Shown: positions 35,961-49,305 of the stretch, one piece after another
Layout: each line of letters begins with the position of its first letter
Position numbering within the stretch: the stretch's first letter is position 1
Source of the DNA: Dermanyssus gallinae
Taxonomy: Eukaryota; Arthropoda; Arachnida; Mesostigmata; Dermanyssidae
NCBI GenBank assembly: GCA_003439945.1
Contig: QVRM01006811.1
Span: 598,001-662,000 of the forward strand
DNA length: 64,000 nucleotides
Direction of reading: 5' to 3'
The notes under the pieces: model-generated
Databases searched by the model: none
What the model was told of the DNA's origin: nothing
Seen by the model: the letters and a program-made list of their open reading frames with translations, nothing else
Translations under genes and position numbers: made by a program

Positions 35961-38076
35961 CACGCGGACTTTATGTCGGGGAAGGTAAGGGAGTCGACTA
36001 GATCAATAATGAATCGGCAAAAGAATAAAGAGCCAAAAGGTCTGGGGGATTTGAGGTGATCCAAAAATATCTGGGGGTCCTCAATTGAGAAAGAATGCAT
36101 TGACCCAGGAGAAAAGCAGATGTGAAAGAGTATTTTAAGCAACGTTCGCGTAGTAGTAGTAGTAGCAGAGACTCGATACATACTCGCGAATAACACTTAA
36201 AATATGGTTGCGGATATTCGAAGTAATTAATCTAACCCTTTCGGTAGAAGAAGCAGAACCTCCGCTCCAAGGAGTATCAGAATATCATTTTTGCAACATT
36301 TTAGCAATGAAATAGTCAGATACATCGTAACGTTGTATAAATGTTTCAACATTTTAAAATCTTCTTTGTGTTGAACCTCGACGCTGGCTAGGAGAACAGT
36401 CTGGCATTTGAGTAAGTCGGAGCGACTACAAACCTACATTATAAAGGGGTTATGCACAAAGTTAACAATGAGACATCGCTATGTGGAGAAAGACGCCTCA
36501 GGATGGCACTTTACTTGTTCTGAACAACTGTTTCAAGTTGACCCAATTGTGACAACAAGTGTTCGGTCAGCGATCTATGAAAAAACACCACACTAAAACA
36601 CGAAGGCTAATTTTAAGATACCATTTTTAGTAATATTCCTTGCTCAATTCGATTGAGTGCGACGACAGTAAATTATCTAAACTATTTCATTTTTACATAT
36701 TTTCCCAGCGCCCAATCATAACCAACTTCGAGCAGCTGTGTGACATTTCAGCTTTCTTTTGTAATTCCAATCCATACTGTTGCGGATTGATTAGGCTTTA
36801 GGCGTCTAAAAACACTGTTTGGAGTTCTCTACAATATTTACCATTATAAACCGTGATACTGATTAAGCATAGGCAATAGGAGCAGGTGGCTTTGCTAAAG
36901 ATTCCTCGACCCTTTCTTAGACCTGTGGCGTCACAACTTACTTGCGAAACGGGCTAAGCACTTCACCTCCTTTAAAGCTCCGTGCAAACACGAGCGCCGG
37001 CGATAGGTATGTACGTATGCATGTATATACTATATATACACATCACGCTTGTGCCTATGTCGCTAGGGTGGCGGTAGGTCTCCCGGCTCTCTCGGCGGGA
37101 CCAAGCGCCAGGGAAGCGCCCCGGAATAGCGATGGAACCCGATGGCGAAATCCGAGCGGCCAAATTGTGTTGTGTCGCCACTGGCCTGTATGGGTTTCTT
37201 TCTACTATTGCATGATAGCTGCTGCTGCTGCTGAAGCAGTACCATCAGTAGTAGTGACAGGTAACGGCGCGGCAGAAGCTCAGTTCTATTGGGTGCAATT
37301 CGTTTTGTTCGCCGCCGCCGCAATGTCGCTGGTTCTGGCCTCGCAGTGGTAATCCCTGTTCGACAAGGGCGGACGAGTTGCCGAGCGAGCGGCAGCGGGG
37401 GGGACACGCTGCTCGATGCCCTTGACGCGTAAGCCGACCAGCAGCGTCGGCGACTACATAACCCTGGCGCACGGCCGAATCGGACCGAGTCGGAGGGAGC
37501 CAGGGGCGAGGGGGCGTCCGTCGACGAAAGGGCTACCCCCGAAACGACGGCTAATGGATGTTTCTCCCAGAGGCGGTGGCCGGGCGGCCCGAAAGAGGGA
37601 GGAGGTGGGAAATGCTTCGACTATTTGCTCTGTTGATTGCCTCCTCGCAACCTCGTTAAGGATGTGCCGCGACGGATAACGGCACGTTTTGGGGATTAGT
37701 GCTGGTATTATTATTAATATTATTACTACTACTACCATCACCACCACCACCACCACCATTGCAGCTGCTGCCCCGAGTAGTTCTGCTGAAACTACTCTTG
37801 CTGGCGGCAGTGTTGCCGACCATTTCCACTGCGTATAGCGCGGATGATGATTATCCTCGGGTGTTTGCCTGCCTATTGCTTCGCGCAAGAGAAGGTTCTT
37901 CATTCGGCCTTCTTCCACGCGGTTCACTCGCAGGGAGCTATCCCTGTCTCGTGAGCTTGACGAACTTGAGTGTTCACGGAGTCACTTTGTCCTGTTGTAG
38001 GGATCGCGCATTTTGACTTTTGCTTCATATCCTGTCATCCTCATTGCTCGTTCGTATTGCACGCTTTGTTTATTCT

Positions 38077-38122
38077 AAATGGTCCACATATTAAGTATGT
38101 ATACTTAATATGTGAACCATTT
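38077..38122. repeat. 46-bp near-perfect palindrome
   Basis: The stem is AAATGGT, one C:A mismatch, then CACATATTAAGTAT, with loop GT and the inverted copy. 21 of 22 pairs match. Confidence 0.85.
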
Positions 38123-38847
38123 ATTTACTCCATATGTATACATATATATCCGTACGTGTTGCAGTCACACATAAGTTTATTCAGTGTATTTACGTGTAGC
38201 CTTTCGACGGGAGACTCGAGATCATTAGACTTCTGGTGTCACTCTATATACAACGAAGAAATGCACTACTCATTAGAAGAATACCATTGACTTGAACTCT
38301 TCTCAGGACTGATAACATGTGATCACAGGGTTACACCGAAAAAATGGTTTACTCCAAAGTAAACTATTGTCTTGTAATAAAGTAGTTAGTAGAAAAAATC
38401 TGTATCACTATGAGGGATTGAGAATATACTGCTGTTAAAATGGATATACTATGAATTCATATTTTTGACCTCACAGTGCACACATGTTGGCAAGACAAAA
38501 AGGGGGCAATTCCACGTGAAATTACATTAAGTTGGTTGATATTGCACTCCCTACGAAGGTATTGCAGTGGAACTAACGGTATATCAGTGATATGCGCGGG
38601 CCTACAGCCATAATGGTGTTCTTGCCTGCGGGAGGATTGAGCACGTGTCTGAACACGCTCTTGCCGTGTAGTAAAGCGGTTCTAGGGGAGGTGGGAGGAG
38701 GGCGATACAATACACGTTCTTCAGGCAGAAATCGAGCCAATCTCGGCACACTCTAGAGGTCATCTGTGCGTGGCTTCATTAGCTACCTCAAGGCCTTTGA
38801 CAACGTCCTAATTATTTGCTGGTCGAATCATTCCGTTCCGTTCATTG

Positions 38848-38890
38848 TATTTTGGGTCACCCACACCCGGTATGTGTGTGACTCAAAATA
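38848..38890. repeat. Imperfect 19-bp hairpin
   Basis: TATTTTGGGTCACCCACAC against its inverted partner with two mismatches and a 7-base loop. Confidence 0.75.
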
Positions 38891-38934
38891 TGTTTAACGG
38901 AGAGCGTGGCGTCTTGGAGATGAAACGAAGTACG

Positions 38935-39620
38935 CGAACTTCTGAGAATGACCGCCAAGTTGCTTGCTTGTTTAGAAATTGTTGAGCGTTCGTATTATGA
39001 TGACTTCCACATACCTACCTTTTTCAAGCAAAGCATTGTGACCCCTATACACCAGAAGGGGCCGCCCAAGAAGCGCGTCGATAATTAGCTTATTGTGTTG
39101 CAGTGCAGGGTTTCTTTAGTCAAACATATTACAATGGTTTGCAGAGCTTTTGCCGCAACCGACCTTTTTGGGTCAAGTCAGAAGACGTCAGAAGCAACTT
39201 GCACCCGGTGCTGTCTGGCGTGCCACAGGGAAGCTGCGTCTCTCCGCTTTTGAACATAATACTTGTTCTTGATATGAAAGTTATATACATACTATCGACT
39301 GCTAAATTTGTTTGGCACGCATACGTAGATCTTAAAATGTATAGTACGCTCGGCTCTTCATCGGCGCACACAGTTCAGTGCAGTCCGCTGTGGACGATGT
39401 CAGCCGATGGTGCTTGGGCGATGGTAGGCACCTCTCCGTTCATAAATGTCTCCTTGTGAAACACGGCTTTAGGAGGATCTTGGAGTCGGCAAACAGGATC
39501 TTCTCGGAATCTTAATCTCGGAGGACCTCCGTACCTTCTCCGCACGTATCAAAGATTTAGTCAAAGCAGCATCGATACTTTTGAATGTGTTGTTCCGTTT
39601 ATTCTTTTCATTGTCAAGGA
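38935..39620 (+). pseudogene. LINE reverse transcriptase fragment, palm region
   Basis: Successive blocks on the plus strand are SIVTPIHQKG (finger region), DVRSNLHPVLSGVPQGSC and VSPLL (the GVPQGS..GPLL block), HAYVDLKMYST at the catalytic position, and after a stop DLGVGKQDLLGILISEDLR and VKAASILLNVLF. These are in the right order for a Jockey/CR1-like polymerase. The active-site Asp pair is changed (VDL where ADD is expected) and frames shift, so it is inactive. Confidence 0.68.
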
Positions 39621-40439
39621 GCTTACGGTGTATTTTCGTTTGAACAACTCGATTGTGTCATTCAACCATTTATGCTGTTTACTCATATGGCATCCATTTT
39701 GTGTAAATACATACATACGAATGATATGGATGACCGCCCTTAATCGACACACTCAGGAACGATGACAGGCGGGTTTTAGCCCAATCTGTGGGCGTAAGTT
39801 TTATTAATCAATTTTTTTATTGCGGCCGAACAATCGCAGAAGCCCCATAATGCATATGCCTAGATGCGTTGCAAGAACGGACGACATGAATAATATGTTC
39901 GTATGGCACGTGGCATGGGATATTCATAACAGGACGGCTGCACAGGTCCCGCCTGCGACCAGTCATCCCTTACTCTTTATCGCATAGATAAAGGAGCTTT
40001 TCATTATATTCAAAATAAAATAAACACTAGAACAACAAAAACATGAAATTGCAGATTGACTTCGTATACCTTGCCGGCAAATAATTGGAGTTAACTTTTC
40101 CCGTAGTTGGCCTTAAGGCTCATTACGCGGGAACGAAGCTCACAAGCATACAAACGAAGCAGACTCTTGTCTGCTTTTACGGGGAGGCAGGTAATGTCCG
40201 AAGAATTGTAATTCTTTCGTCATGGAAGTTCTTCATGCAGGTAAATTTCAACCCAAAAAAAATCCTTACGAGTATTTTTTGTATTCTTACCGAGCATTTT
40301 TTGTCGATGCGATTGAGAAGCCGTCCTGTGTACCTCATGTGAGGCTTTCCACCCTCTACTAAAACAATCCGACTAACGCTAAAGATGCCACGTACCCTGC
40401 AAATGTTTTGTTAAATTAATTTCGGTTTATTTTACTTAA
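39621..40439. other. Non-coding stretch
   Basis: AT-rich, with no recognised feature. Confidence 0.5.
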
Positions 40440-40735
40440 ATGAGACATACTATACATTTAATGCATGTCTGCATAATCCTTTATCCTGTTCACCCTTCCA
40501 ACGAAAGAATTCGTGCGAGGACCTTGTTACGAATGCTTTCATTCCGTAGTAGGAAAGCTCAAACCAAACAATCCAGGCGGAAGGTCGGGGACTTGGACGT
40601 TATCAAGATCATGCATCTTTGGCCTGATCGAGAACAACCATACCCGGTGTGCTTAAATACCGTTCCTCACAAAGCGCACAAGCTGTGTCGACTCTGTCTG
40701 CAGAGATGTGTGTGCCAAGTAGCATGCAGATGAAC
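40440..40735 (+). pseudogene. LINE polymerase C-terminal tail with Cys/His module (copy C)
   Basis: The open frame from 40440 ends with KVGDLDVIKIM, then HKLCRLCLQRCVCQVAC. The GDLD segment and the CRLC...C cluster are shared with the copies near 59.5-59.7 kb and 62.5 kb. In those copies the module reads CRLCSQVCTKFH and CRFCLRSCAKYH, each followed by a last Cys. Here the expected His is replaced and a stop follows, indicating decay. I infer a zinc-binding tail of a non-LTR polymerase. Confidence 0.5.
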
Positions 40736-43689
40736 GCGCAATACTGGATCACAATCCGTTGCACAACTTCTCTCGCCGGAGAACTGAAAAAAAGTAAAGG
40801 ACTATGAGAATACCCTTATACGTGGGGTGTAAATATAGTGTACTCAATGAATGAAATGAACAAAATGAATGATTGTTATTTTTGTCATCGATGGAGCTGC
40901 CGCGCCCTGTAACAGAATATGGCCGCGAAAGCACATCTTCGTTGTGTCGTTGAGTATTTACGACTTATTGTGACCGAAATGCGGCACAAGACGTGTGTGC
41001 ATATGCCCAAGAAGTCTAAGCGGCTATCACTGGCGGTTCAGCGCGTCAGTGCGGCAGCAACAGTAAGCTGCTGTCTCGAGAATATAAGCTCTACTGGAAG
41101 CACTTCTCATAAGCCCTTGTGTAGATAGTTAATCATTTATTCCTAAAAACGTTTGATTCTGTCCTAAAGTAAAAAAAAAAAAAATAATAATTCTAAGTAT
41201 ACTTGGTGCGTGGAATAGACTGACAAAATACTTGCAGGTACCGCCGAACGCACGCGGCCGGCTCATGAACGTTTACCATAACATAAGTGCCTCGAGTCCA
41301 GCCTCGTACAGGGTTCGTCGTACTAGATGGGCTAGGGCAGCGGTGGAAATCGTGGCCCACCAGTACCAATGACGGCTGTATGTACGTGCATGCGCCCGTG
41401 CATCGTTGTCGTCGTCGTCGTCATCATCATCTGCCCATATTTCATATATCTGGCCGGATCTGTGGTATCGTTTGGTGGGCCACCACCATTTTCGGAAGCT
41501 GTTCCGTCGTCGTCTCGCGGAAGCGGAAACGGGAGGGAACGCTCGACCGTGGCTCTCTTCTCGTCCCCCCGTCCCGCGCGTTATCCATGGGTCCTCTCTG
41601 TGTGTCTGTGTGAGCATCGTCGCAACAAACGCTCGAACTGCCCTTTGATACTGGTGTGCTTCTGTTGCAGGACTGCATCTAGTCTTTGTCGGCAGGCCCT
41701 CTTTGATGTCAGCTTTGAAGATGTTTGTGCTTTCGTCGTCGACGCTGCAATGAAAAACATTGACGACGAAGATGATGATGTGGCTGGTAATTCCCGCAGC
41801 AGCAGCAGCAAAATCAACAGCAGCAGCAGCAGCTACGCCAGCCGCAGGCAGAGAAGAGTTTCTGTCATTGGTGGTTGCGTTCCTCTGCCTGTGTTCCCCA
41901 ACTCTTCTGTCTTGCCGTTCAGGCAGCATGAGATGATGCTACGATATCACGTACCCCTACGAAGCCTGGCATATTCCCATCGTTCCAAAAGGGTGATTTT
42001 TTTCTCTTTCTTGACGTTGTTATTGCTGGTATTAACTATTCTTTTTATTATTGTTGCTGTTGCTGCTGGTACTACAAAGTCTGTTGATATTGTCGTTGTT
42101 GTCGGTGTCGAAGATTTTGCTTATGCTGCTGCTGCTGCTCCTGTAACTGCTTCTCGTGTTATTGGGGATGATGTTGTCTGTGAAAATGAAGCTACAGCAA
42201 GCCTCCGTTATTTATTACAAATTTAATTTTGGCGCTTATCGAAGAGAAACTAAGAGAAGCATTCTAGGCTTTGATTCCCCACGTAATTGATGAAACAGCT
42301 ACTGGGCCAGGGCACCCAGCATTAACCGATCCTTCACGGGTCATGCATTTTATGAAAAAGTGTGATCAGTTGTTTGCAAATACACCTTGTGCTCGTCATG
42401 TCTCGTTGGCATTTACCGAGTGGCCTTCAAGACGGAAAAAACAGCTAAATAACAGACAATCTGCAACCCCACTAACGTCAGTCATCGCTAGCAGCGACTA
42501 CGCTAGCAGTAACATACCTAGCTATCTTTTCCCCACTGAGTCAAAGCTACGGCACCAACAGCAGGGTATCGGAACATCGTCCCTAAAAGTACGTATCACG
42601 TATGAGTATACGCGTAATGGCCTGACGCAGGGCACTAGTAGGCTAGGCATTTCTAACGCCCAGCCAAATTTGGACGGAAGCTGACCGCTTCGAAGATTTG
42701 TAGGTTCACACTGATGTGGTTCACGCAAAAGTGATGTCTTTTCCTGTTTTTATATTTAGGCAGATGCTCTTCTAGTTGCGTCTGCAGACACAGTTAACGC
42801 TTCAACATGACGCCACGCGGATGCGTATCCATAGGTCTTCCAGATACGGGTACCATCTGCTGTTTTTTTGGCTTTGCCGTGGCCTCTATGCGGGGTGCGG
42901 TTATGATGTGATCATGAAAAAGCGTATGACGTCTGTCGCATATAAACCTAGAGAGCACGACAGGCGCCTTGTATTAAAACCAACTTAGCGTACCGAGTGC
43001 TACGAGCACGTGCATATACGTGGCAGGCTGAAAGGTGCACATATCGCTATCTAAGCACTACTATAGGTTTCCGCCGACGACAAAATAGATGACGCACGGC
43101 CATTGACCACCATCCATCGATTAGCGCATTCCACACTGTAGTTGAGTTAGTAGGCGACTGATGACACAACCTCGCTGAACTGCAAGATTATTCACTACCT
43201 TGCCAAGTACTGTTTTTCGTGCAGAGAACGTTACATGCTCTTAATGGGCCGAAGCGAGCGTCTCGGCATGGGTTGCCGCAACGTGTATTTTTCTCGTATA
43301 TATAAACGATGTAAGGCATCTATGTACCGTTAATGTGTTTGCAAGAGCAACGACGCTGCAGGTGCCTGAAGAAACGAGTTACTTACGGTAAACTTCCGCA
43401 CAGAAGCTCTACCATATCTGTAATACAAAGGCTCGGGGACATACATAAATATTAGCTGCACGTTTACTACTACTAATACTGCTAATATAGTATGTCGTGA
43501 ACTAATAAATGTGGCACTTAAAATAGTAGACAAATAAAATAAGGACATGCCTTGCGATTATGCGACAAGAGCGACGTAAGCGGCCGCTGTATACGACGGC
43601 GCGGGAAGCTAACGTTTCTCACCCGAACCGGCTTTAAGCAGCGTAGCAGTTCGTATCAATACCAACCACGCTGCTAGATGGCTGTAGAA
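40736..43689. other. Unrecognised stretch; long overlapping frames of doubtful meaning
   Basis: 41369-42226 (plus, 285 codons) and 41273-41929 (minus, 218 codons) are both open. The plus frame is rich in Val/Ser/Ala from GTC/TCG, CAG and TTG/CTG triplets and has one strong hydrophobic segment; neither shows a domain. A 14-base poly(A) lies near 41171. I do not call a gene. Confidence 0.4.
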
Positions 43690-43731
43690 GCAACAAAAAT
43701 AACTGCAACAACAATAACAGAACAGCAACAA

Positions 43732-43767
<36 letters not shown>

Positions 43768-43780
43768 TAACAGTAATAAG
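43690..43780. repeat. (CAA)n/(CAG)n microsatellite
   Basis: About 80 bases of mixed CAA and CAG triplets. Confidence 0.9.
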
Positions 43781-44420
43781 AGCAGGCGTATCGCCGTCGA
43801 CAAACATCACTGCCTCGATGAGAAGTTACGGTCTTACTCGGCAAAAGGCGTCTCGGCAATGCCGGTGATATATGTACAATAGAAGGCGGCTGGAAACAAC
43901 GGGCCTACGGCGCCTCCAATAATAAAGTGTGGCCACGACTACAATCTACGAGCTCGCGCTGACAATATATATTCAACTTCGAGCTGAATGGTCGAAAGTA
44001 AGCCTGTGCAGTACAGACATGTGCAGTAAATACACTCGCACGCGTAAACATACGTAAAGCACGCATTACGGCGCACGCCGAGCCGAAGCCAAGTCGCTGT
44101 CAAGTGTCGGCAAAACTGGCTAGGGTGCGTTACCCTACGCGCCCTGTACAACAACCTAACGACAACGACGGGTTCATAAACCGCGCATGGAAGCTCTCTG
44201 GGGCTGTTCTACCTTCTGGAGACTGTGCAACACAATCGACGATGACGACGACGACGACGATTTTACGAGAACGAAGAAAATAAATCGTGCGCAGCTAAGC
44301 GCAAAGCTAGACTCGAACCTACCCTGCAAGTGGCATAATCTCTTGTTATTGTTGATGTTGTTGTTGTTTGTGTTGCTGTGGTTGCGAAGGTAGCTGTTGG
44401 TGTTACACCTATTGCCGTGG

Positions 44421-44452
<32 letters not shown>

Positions 44453-44515
44453 GCTGTTGTTGTGTTTTATTTTGTTGTTGTTGTTGTTCTTGTTGTTGTT
44501 GTTGTTGTTGTTGTG
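44421..44515. repeat. (TTG)n microsatellite
   Basis: About 90 bases of TTG with short interruptions. Confidence 0.92.
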
Positions 44516-45122
44516 ATTAAGTCAAGTTCGCTTACTTATTCTGCCAACTAGTTAGGTGCATCTCTACCCTTTCCGATGTCTTCCATGATGAAACAACATT
44601 AGCGCTGTGGCCTTTCCTGCAAAACCTAGCTTTCGTTGGCGACCTTCAGAGTTTCCAAGTTTCCTGGCTGTTTGCGCCTTGTGTACCGGGCAGCGCGGCC
44701 GGACTCGTTCTAACGGCGGTGGCGCTCTCGTTGGTGATTATGCGCAAGGCGTTGTGGTGCGGCGTTGTATTGAAGTCGCCCCTGAGCGTTGTCAAGCGCA
44801 TACCTGTAGAATTACTATATATTTTTCAAAATATATATATATATATTTTTTTTTCGAAACAGTTTCTGTCGTGGCAAACATACATTACGTAGGTCCTCGG
44901 TTCCGTCGTTGCCTGGCCTATTTGTTGGCTGAACAGACTCAGGCCCGCTACGCGACGTCTCCGCTAGTCTTCTCTACTCGTATGCTCCTAAAGAGGCACA
45001 ATATATATATATATATCTATCTTTGAGCCTCGCTCGACTGGTAGAACTCCTCACAAGCTCAAGTGTAGTTAGTTATTCATATTTCCCTGTAACCATAACA
45101 TTAAACATGAATAAAAACTATA

Positions 45123-45190
<68 letters not shown>

Positions 45191-46462
45191 GTTTGTCAAC
45201 TATGCACATTTAATGAAATCCAAGCATATTCGTGCACATTTCATATTACTAGATGGGCTCGAAACGACCGACTCAAAGAAGAGAGTTTTTAGAGAAGTCT
45301 GCGCCAGATGTGACCAAATGTCAAGTGTGTTTTGCTTATGATTGCTCCTACTATACAGTAAAAATGCGGCAAGCTAAAGGGTTAAGACGCAGTGTATATA
45401 TGCGCTGTGTGCTATACGCGAAGTAGGTAACGCTGAGGCAGAAAAGAAAGAGCAGTTGGAATTTATGGTCGGCTATGCACCAAGGGATTCGGCGTATACG
45501 TATATTGCTTTCTTAAAATAAGTGGCGAAGGACGTGCGTCTAGATTTGGGCTCTCTAAGCAATATATATATATATATATATATATATACGAGCAGTGAAT
45601 AAAACAGGCTTGGGCAACGATATTTTCTGGGGAAAAAATGCCCTTAATTGTTACAATTGTTAAAAATGTATAATCATGGAAATTTAAAGTTCAATGAGAA
45701 ATTACTGAATTTTAATAAATTTGCTGTCTGGGAAAGACCGCAAATAAAAACATAAAGAGCCAAAATCCAAAGATGTATTCGAGCTCTAAAGGTAAAGCGT
45801 GCTTTTCTCCTGCTTCCTGGTCGAGATAACGTTTTTGCTATTTAATGCCAAGCCTCAGCGTTCGGAAGAAAATTCTGCTTCGGCTTCGAAAGACATAAAA
45901 TGGACCTGGCTAGCGAAGGACGAATAAACGTATTGAGAAAAAAATTGCAAAGTCGAGATTCTGTGATGTCTCATTATTATCTTTCACGTTTAATGGCTTA
46001 AAATGTTGCCTCATAAAACAAACACGTGCAGAAAAATGCGATTGAAGAATACCATTAAGCAAACATTGTAATTAATTTGGTACCAAATCGACATTTTATT
46101 CGATACACCGTGATATATTTACCGTAAGCCGTTTTCCCGCACTCTCAATTTCCATAGTCCAGTGTCAGCAGCAGGGAGACGCTATCCGCGGTGCACGGTC
46201 TGCATTTTCGAACAGTTTTTTTCTATGAGCGTAATGGCAATATTTAAAGGAACGGAACGGTACAACATATTATTGATATATATATATATATATATATATA
46301 TACGGTATTTAAAATAAAACATCACAGGATCTTGATTTTATAAACTGTTCTCAAGATGACTATTCTTACTCGCTAGTCGACGTTGCATGGAAGTAGAAAT
46401 GTCTTCCGAGCACGGTATGTTTATAATAGCATATTTTGTTAACATAATCGATTTTCGTATGT
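44516..46462. other. AT-rich non-coding stretch with several (TA)n tracts
   Basis: TA runs occur near 44818-44846, 45001-45017, 45119-45187, 45562-45588 and 46277-46301. No coding feature is recognised. Confidence 0.6.
45119..45187. repeat. (TA)n microsatellite
   Basis: About 69 bases of TA with C interruptions. Confidence 0.95.
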
Positions 46463-46520
46463 GGCGGCGGGCCTATGGTACTAGTGCGAGGATATCGCTG
46501 ATTCGATCTCTGTTGTTGAT
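46463..46520 (+). mobile_element. Shorter relative of the SINE-like unit
   Basis: Shares GCGGCG, GGCCTA, and ACTAGTGCG in the same order as the unit at 26655-26740, followed by GATTCGATCTC (46500-46510), a better box B than in the first copy. About 20 bases between the boxes are missing relative to that copy. Confidence 0.42.
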
Positions 46521-46841
46521 CGAGGATCATTTAAGCGAGACTAGATGATAAACCATATCGCAGCGGGTCAGCGGTTATGTTGCCACAAAAACTGTTGGGG
46601 AAATCTTAGGAGTCTAAAATATCCGGCTTTCGGAGCATTGAACCCGTAAGGGGCGAATGGTAGTATAGAATAAAAAAAAAGGTTATCAACTTTGTTAACA
46701 GTTCGTAATTAATTAACACATTTTCGTAATTTCACTTTCACTTCTAAACAAGACATTTACACACTATTCCATGAAAATTGTTTTTTTACGAGTTTTACGA
46801 CACCCTTAAGCGAGATTGGAAGAACGCTATACATGAATATG

Positions 46842-46845
<4 letters not shown>

Positions 46846-46916
<71 letters not shown>

Positions 46917-46937
46917 ATGTATATATATATATATATA
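46846..46937. repeat. (TA)n microsatellite hosting the R1-like insertion
   Basis: About 90 bases of TA with a CATGTATATG interruption near 46910. Its right end continues as CGCGTAAATA, which is duplicated at the far end of the inserted LINE. Confidence 0.92.
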
Positions 46938-46947
46938 CGCGTAAATA
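46928..46947 (+). repeat. Target-site duplication, left copy
   Basis: TATATATATACGCGTAAATA directly precedes the 5' end of the LINE and is repeated exactly at 52654-52673. Confidence 0.88.
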
Positions 46948-49305
46948 AGGGGGCGGGGCTACAAAGGTCCCCTGTAGAGAAGGAGTGCCGCGCAGGGCAT
47001 AATAACCCTAGAAGCGATGATGTGCAGGCAGACAGCGCAGGAGCGAGCGCAGCGGAGGGAGGTTCTAGGTCAGAGTCTCCCACGGTGCAAGCTAACGAGA
47101 AGCTCCATGAGGATAGCAAGGATGGAAATCAAGGTGCTCTGCCATCTAGTGTGTCTACGGAGCGCGAACAAAGTTGCGCAACAACTTCTGGAGCCAAGAA
47201 AAGAATGGCAGAGGGTTCGCCGGAGGGCGCACAGGCGACCCGCGGAACCCCTGCGCACATACTTGAACTAATCAAGGAGAACAGAGTGACAAAGAAGAAT
47301 AAAGGATCATCAGTGCAGACAAATGACGTTCCGGCGTGCATTAGAACTGGTAGCCTGGTGGGCATGCGAAAAAGGAGAGCAGAGAAAGATCAAGGACACT
47401 AAAATAATTGAAAGCCTACGCGCAGAGCAAGAACAACTGAAAGCGCATAACGCGGAGCTCATAAAGAAGCTCGAGAAAAAGAAAAAACTCCCTGAAGAAG
47501 ACAACGCAGACTGGTAAGAAGAGTACGCAAAGCTCGTGGAGGCATGCGAAGAAAGGGACAAGAGGCTAGCTGAAAGCAAGAGCATGCTGGACGAAAAGGA
47601 CAAGCTGCTAGCAGATTACAAGGCAAAGCTTGAGGAGGCAAGACGACTGCACAGTTTGAATACTTACGCAGAAGTATCGCAAGAAGGGCGTTTCACGATA
47701 GAAAAACCAACGTGTAAACGGTGTAACAAGGATATCGAAGCAGAGCATCTAAAACAGCTGAAAGACGCTGAGGTAGCTAGGCAGATCGTTGAAGCCTTAG
47801 CAACGAATACAGATGAAGACATAGTAGCTCTAATTTCCAAGGAGTGGCCTGAAGCAACCTTCCAGTGTACAACGCTGGTCAAAAGAGACATTACCGAAGT
47901 TAGAGAGATCAGGGCCATGCTTGTGGCACACGGATCGGCCAAGGATAGAGAAATCGCCAATAAACTTTCCGCGCAGTACCCATCAATCGGGGCCGCTGTG
48001 GATATGCAGCCTGGCAGTGTCGCGGTACTAAGAAGCAGCGACGTTATGGAAGTAGAAGACTGCGGTAACGGTCAAGAAAAGCATGCTCGCACAGAAACGC
48101 AGGGCAAAGCCAGAATACTAGTCGTGGGCGTAGCGGCGCAGGCGGACACGCCAAAAAGTTTCCTAAATACGTTGGCGAGGGTTATAGGCCGATGTAGAGC
48201 GCTCTCGGGCGAGGAACTTCCGACGCTGCATATTTCAGAGGAATGGGAAGGCCCCTCAATCAGAAAAGCAGTAGAAGCTTGCTGCAGAAGAGTAAATGGC
48301 AAGGTGGAACTGGCAGCCAGAAAGGGTCTAACCCCTGCCCTAGCACGGAGCACGCCCCGAGGGCGACAGGAGGTTTTAGGACAAAGCACAGTAAGGATCA
48401 AGGTCAATGAAGGGAAAACGCTTGAGGAAACACGTCGACATATCAGCGCATTCGTCAAACCCCAGGAGGCCGGGGTGAGGATGGGCCGAGTAACTGAAAC
48501 AAAAGACGGAGATCTAATCATTAGGATCTCAGAGACCAGGCCGGGGGGAAGAGCCACCTTCGCGGACGCTATCAGAAACGGTGCCGCGCGAGAGGTCAGT
48601 GTCCGCGATACTCAGGGCGCCAACACGACTCTAGTACTGTAGGACGTCGATCCCTTCATGGACTCGATCAAAATCAAAAAGGAGCTTAGAGACAAGCTGG
48701 GGCTCCCGGAAGAGGTCAGCATCCGCACAGAAGATCCTAGACGCGGAGAAAAGGGAGGGAAATGTCTAGTCACCCTACCGAGGGCGGCCGCAAAGAGGCT
48801 ACTGGCCCTAAAGCGGTTTACTCTTGAGAATTATATGTGCAGGCCTGAGGAGTGGATCAACCTCCCCACGTGTTATAATTGTCAGAAAATCGGCCACCTA
48901 GCAGGAGAATGCAAGGACCCCAAGGCAGACGCTCCGAGATGTTTTAGGTGCGGAGTAAGCGGCCACATGATCCGAGAGTGCACAAAGCAAACGGCACACT
49001 GCGTCGAATGCGAGACTGACGGACATACAGCCAGTTCCATGGCCTGTCCAAAGTACAAGAAGGCTATAGAGGACAAGAAGCAGGCTGCCCTGGACAAGAT
49101 CACACAAACTAAAGAGCAAGCAACCAAGGAGAGAGAAGCAGCCATCCGGAAGCAGCTCCGAAAGGAAGCTCGCAGAGTTGTCACGGACGAGGAAGGATGG
49201 AGCACAAAGGGTGGTGCCGGAAACCGTTCGGTAAACGCGACCGCCAACGACGGTTTCAAATCCGACGCCTCTGGTGCAGGAGATCCAACCACAGCCACAA
49301 AATAG
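46948..49305 (+). pseudogene. R1-like LINE ORF1 (gag-like), broken
   Basis: The first open frame runs in from the (TA)n tract; its first Met inside the element is at 47205 (MAEGSPEG). A frameshift at about 47370-47402 moves reading to the frame that carries a coiled coil (RAEQEQLKAHNAELIKKLE). That frame meets a TAA at 47515-47517 and, after a long open stretch, a TAG at 48640-48642 just before DVDPFMDSIKIKKELRDKL. Reading then continues to a true stop at 49305. Near the end are three zinc knuckles: CYNCQKIGHLAGEC, CFRCGVSGHMIREC and CVECETDGHTASSMAC. ORF1 proteins bind the element RNA. Four pieces in register show one ancestral ORF of roughly 750 codons. Confidence 0.85.

Larger units (their letters stand above)
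35961..38934. other. Unrecognised stretch with a GC-rich island
   Basis: 37060-37620 is clearly GC- and CpG-rich and could be a promoter region; open frames there on both strands have no domain. ATT/CAC triplets occupy 37705-37760. Two inverted repeats near 38.1 and 38.85 kb are listed separately. Confidence 0.4.

Noticed and set aside
38774..38832. YLKAFDNV-like block resembling a polymerase palm motif
   Set aside because: It lies upstream of the finger motif at about 39010, the wrong order, and may be chance or from another copy.
41369..42226. 285-codon plus-strand frame with a hydrophobic segment
   Set aside because: The opposite strand is open too, triplet repeats explain the openness, and no domain is recognisable.
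44280..44345. Box B-like GGTTCGAGTCTAG on the minus strand
   Set aside because: No box A at a suitable distance and no tRNA fold; the upstream side is a TTG repeat.
47664..48557. Open minus-strand frames inside the LINE
   Set aside because: Shadows of ORF1 on the opposite strand.
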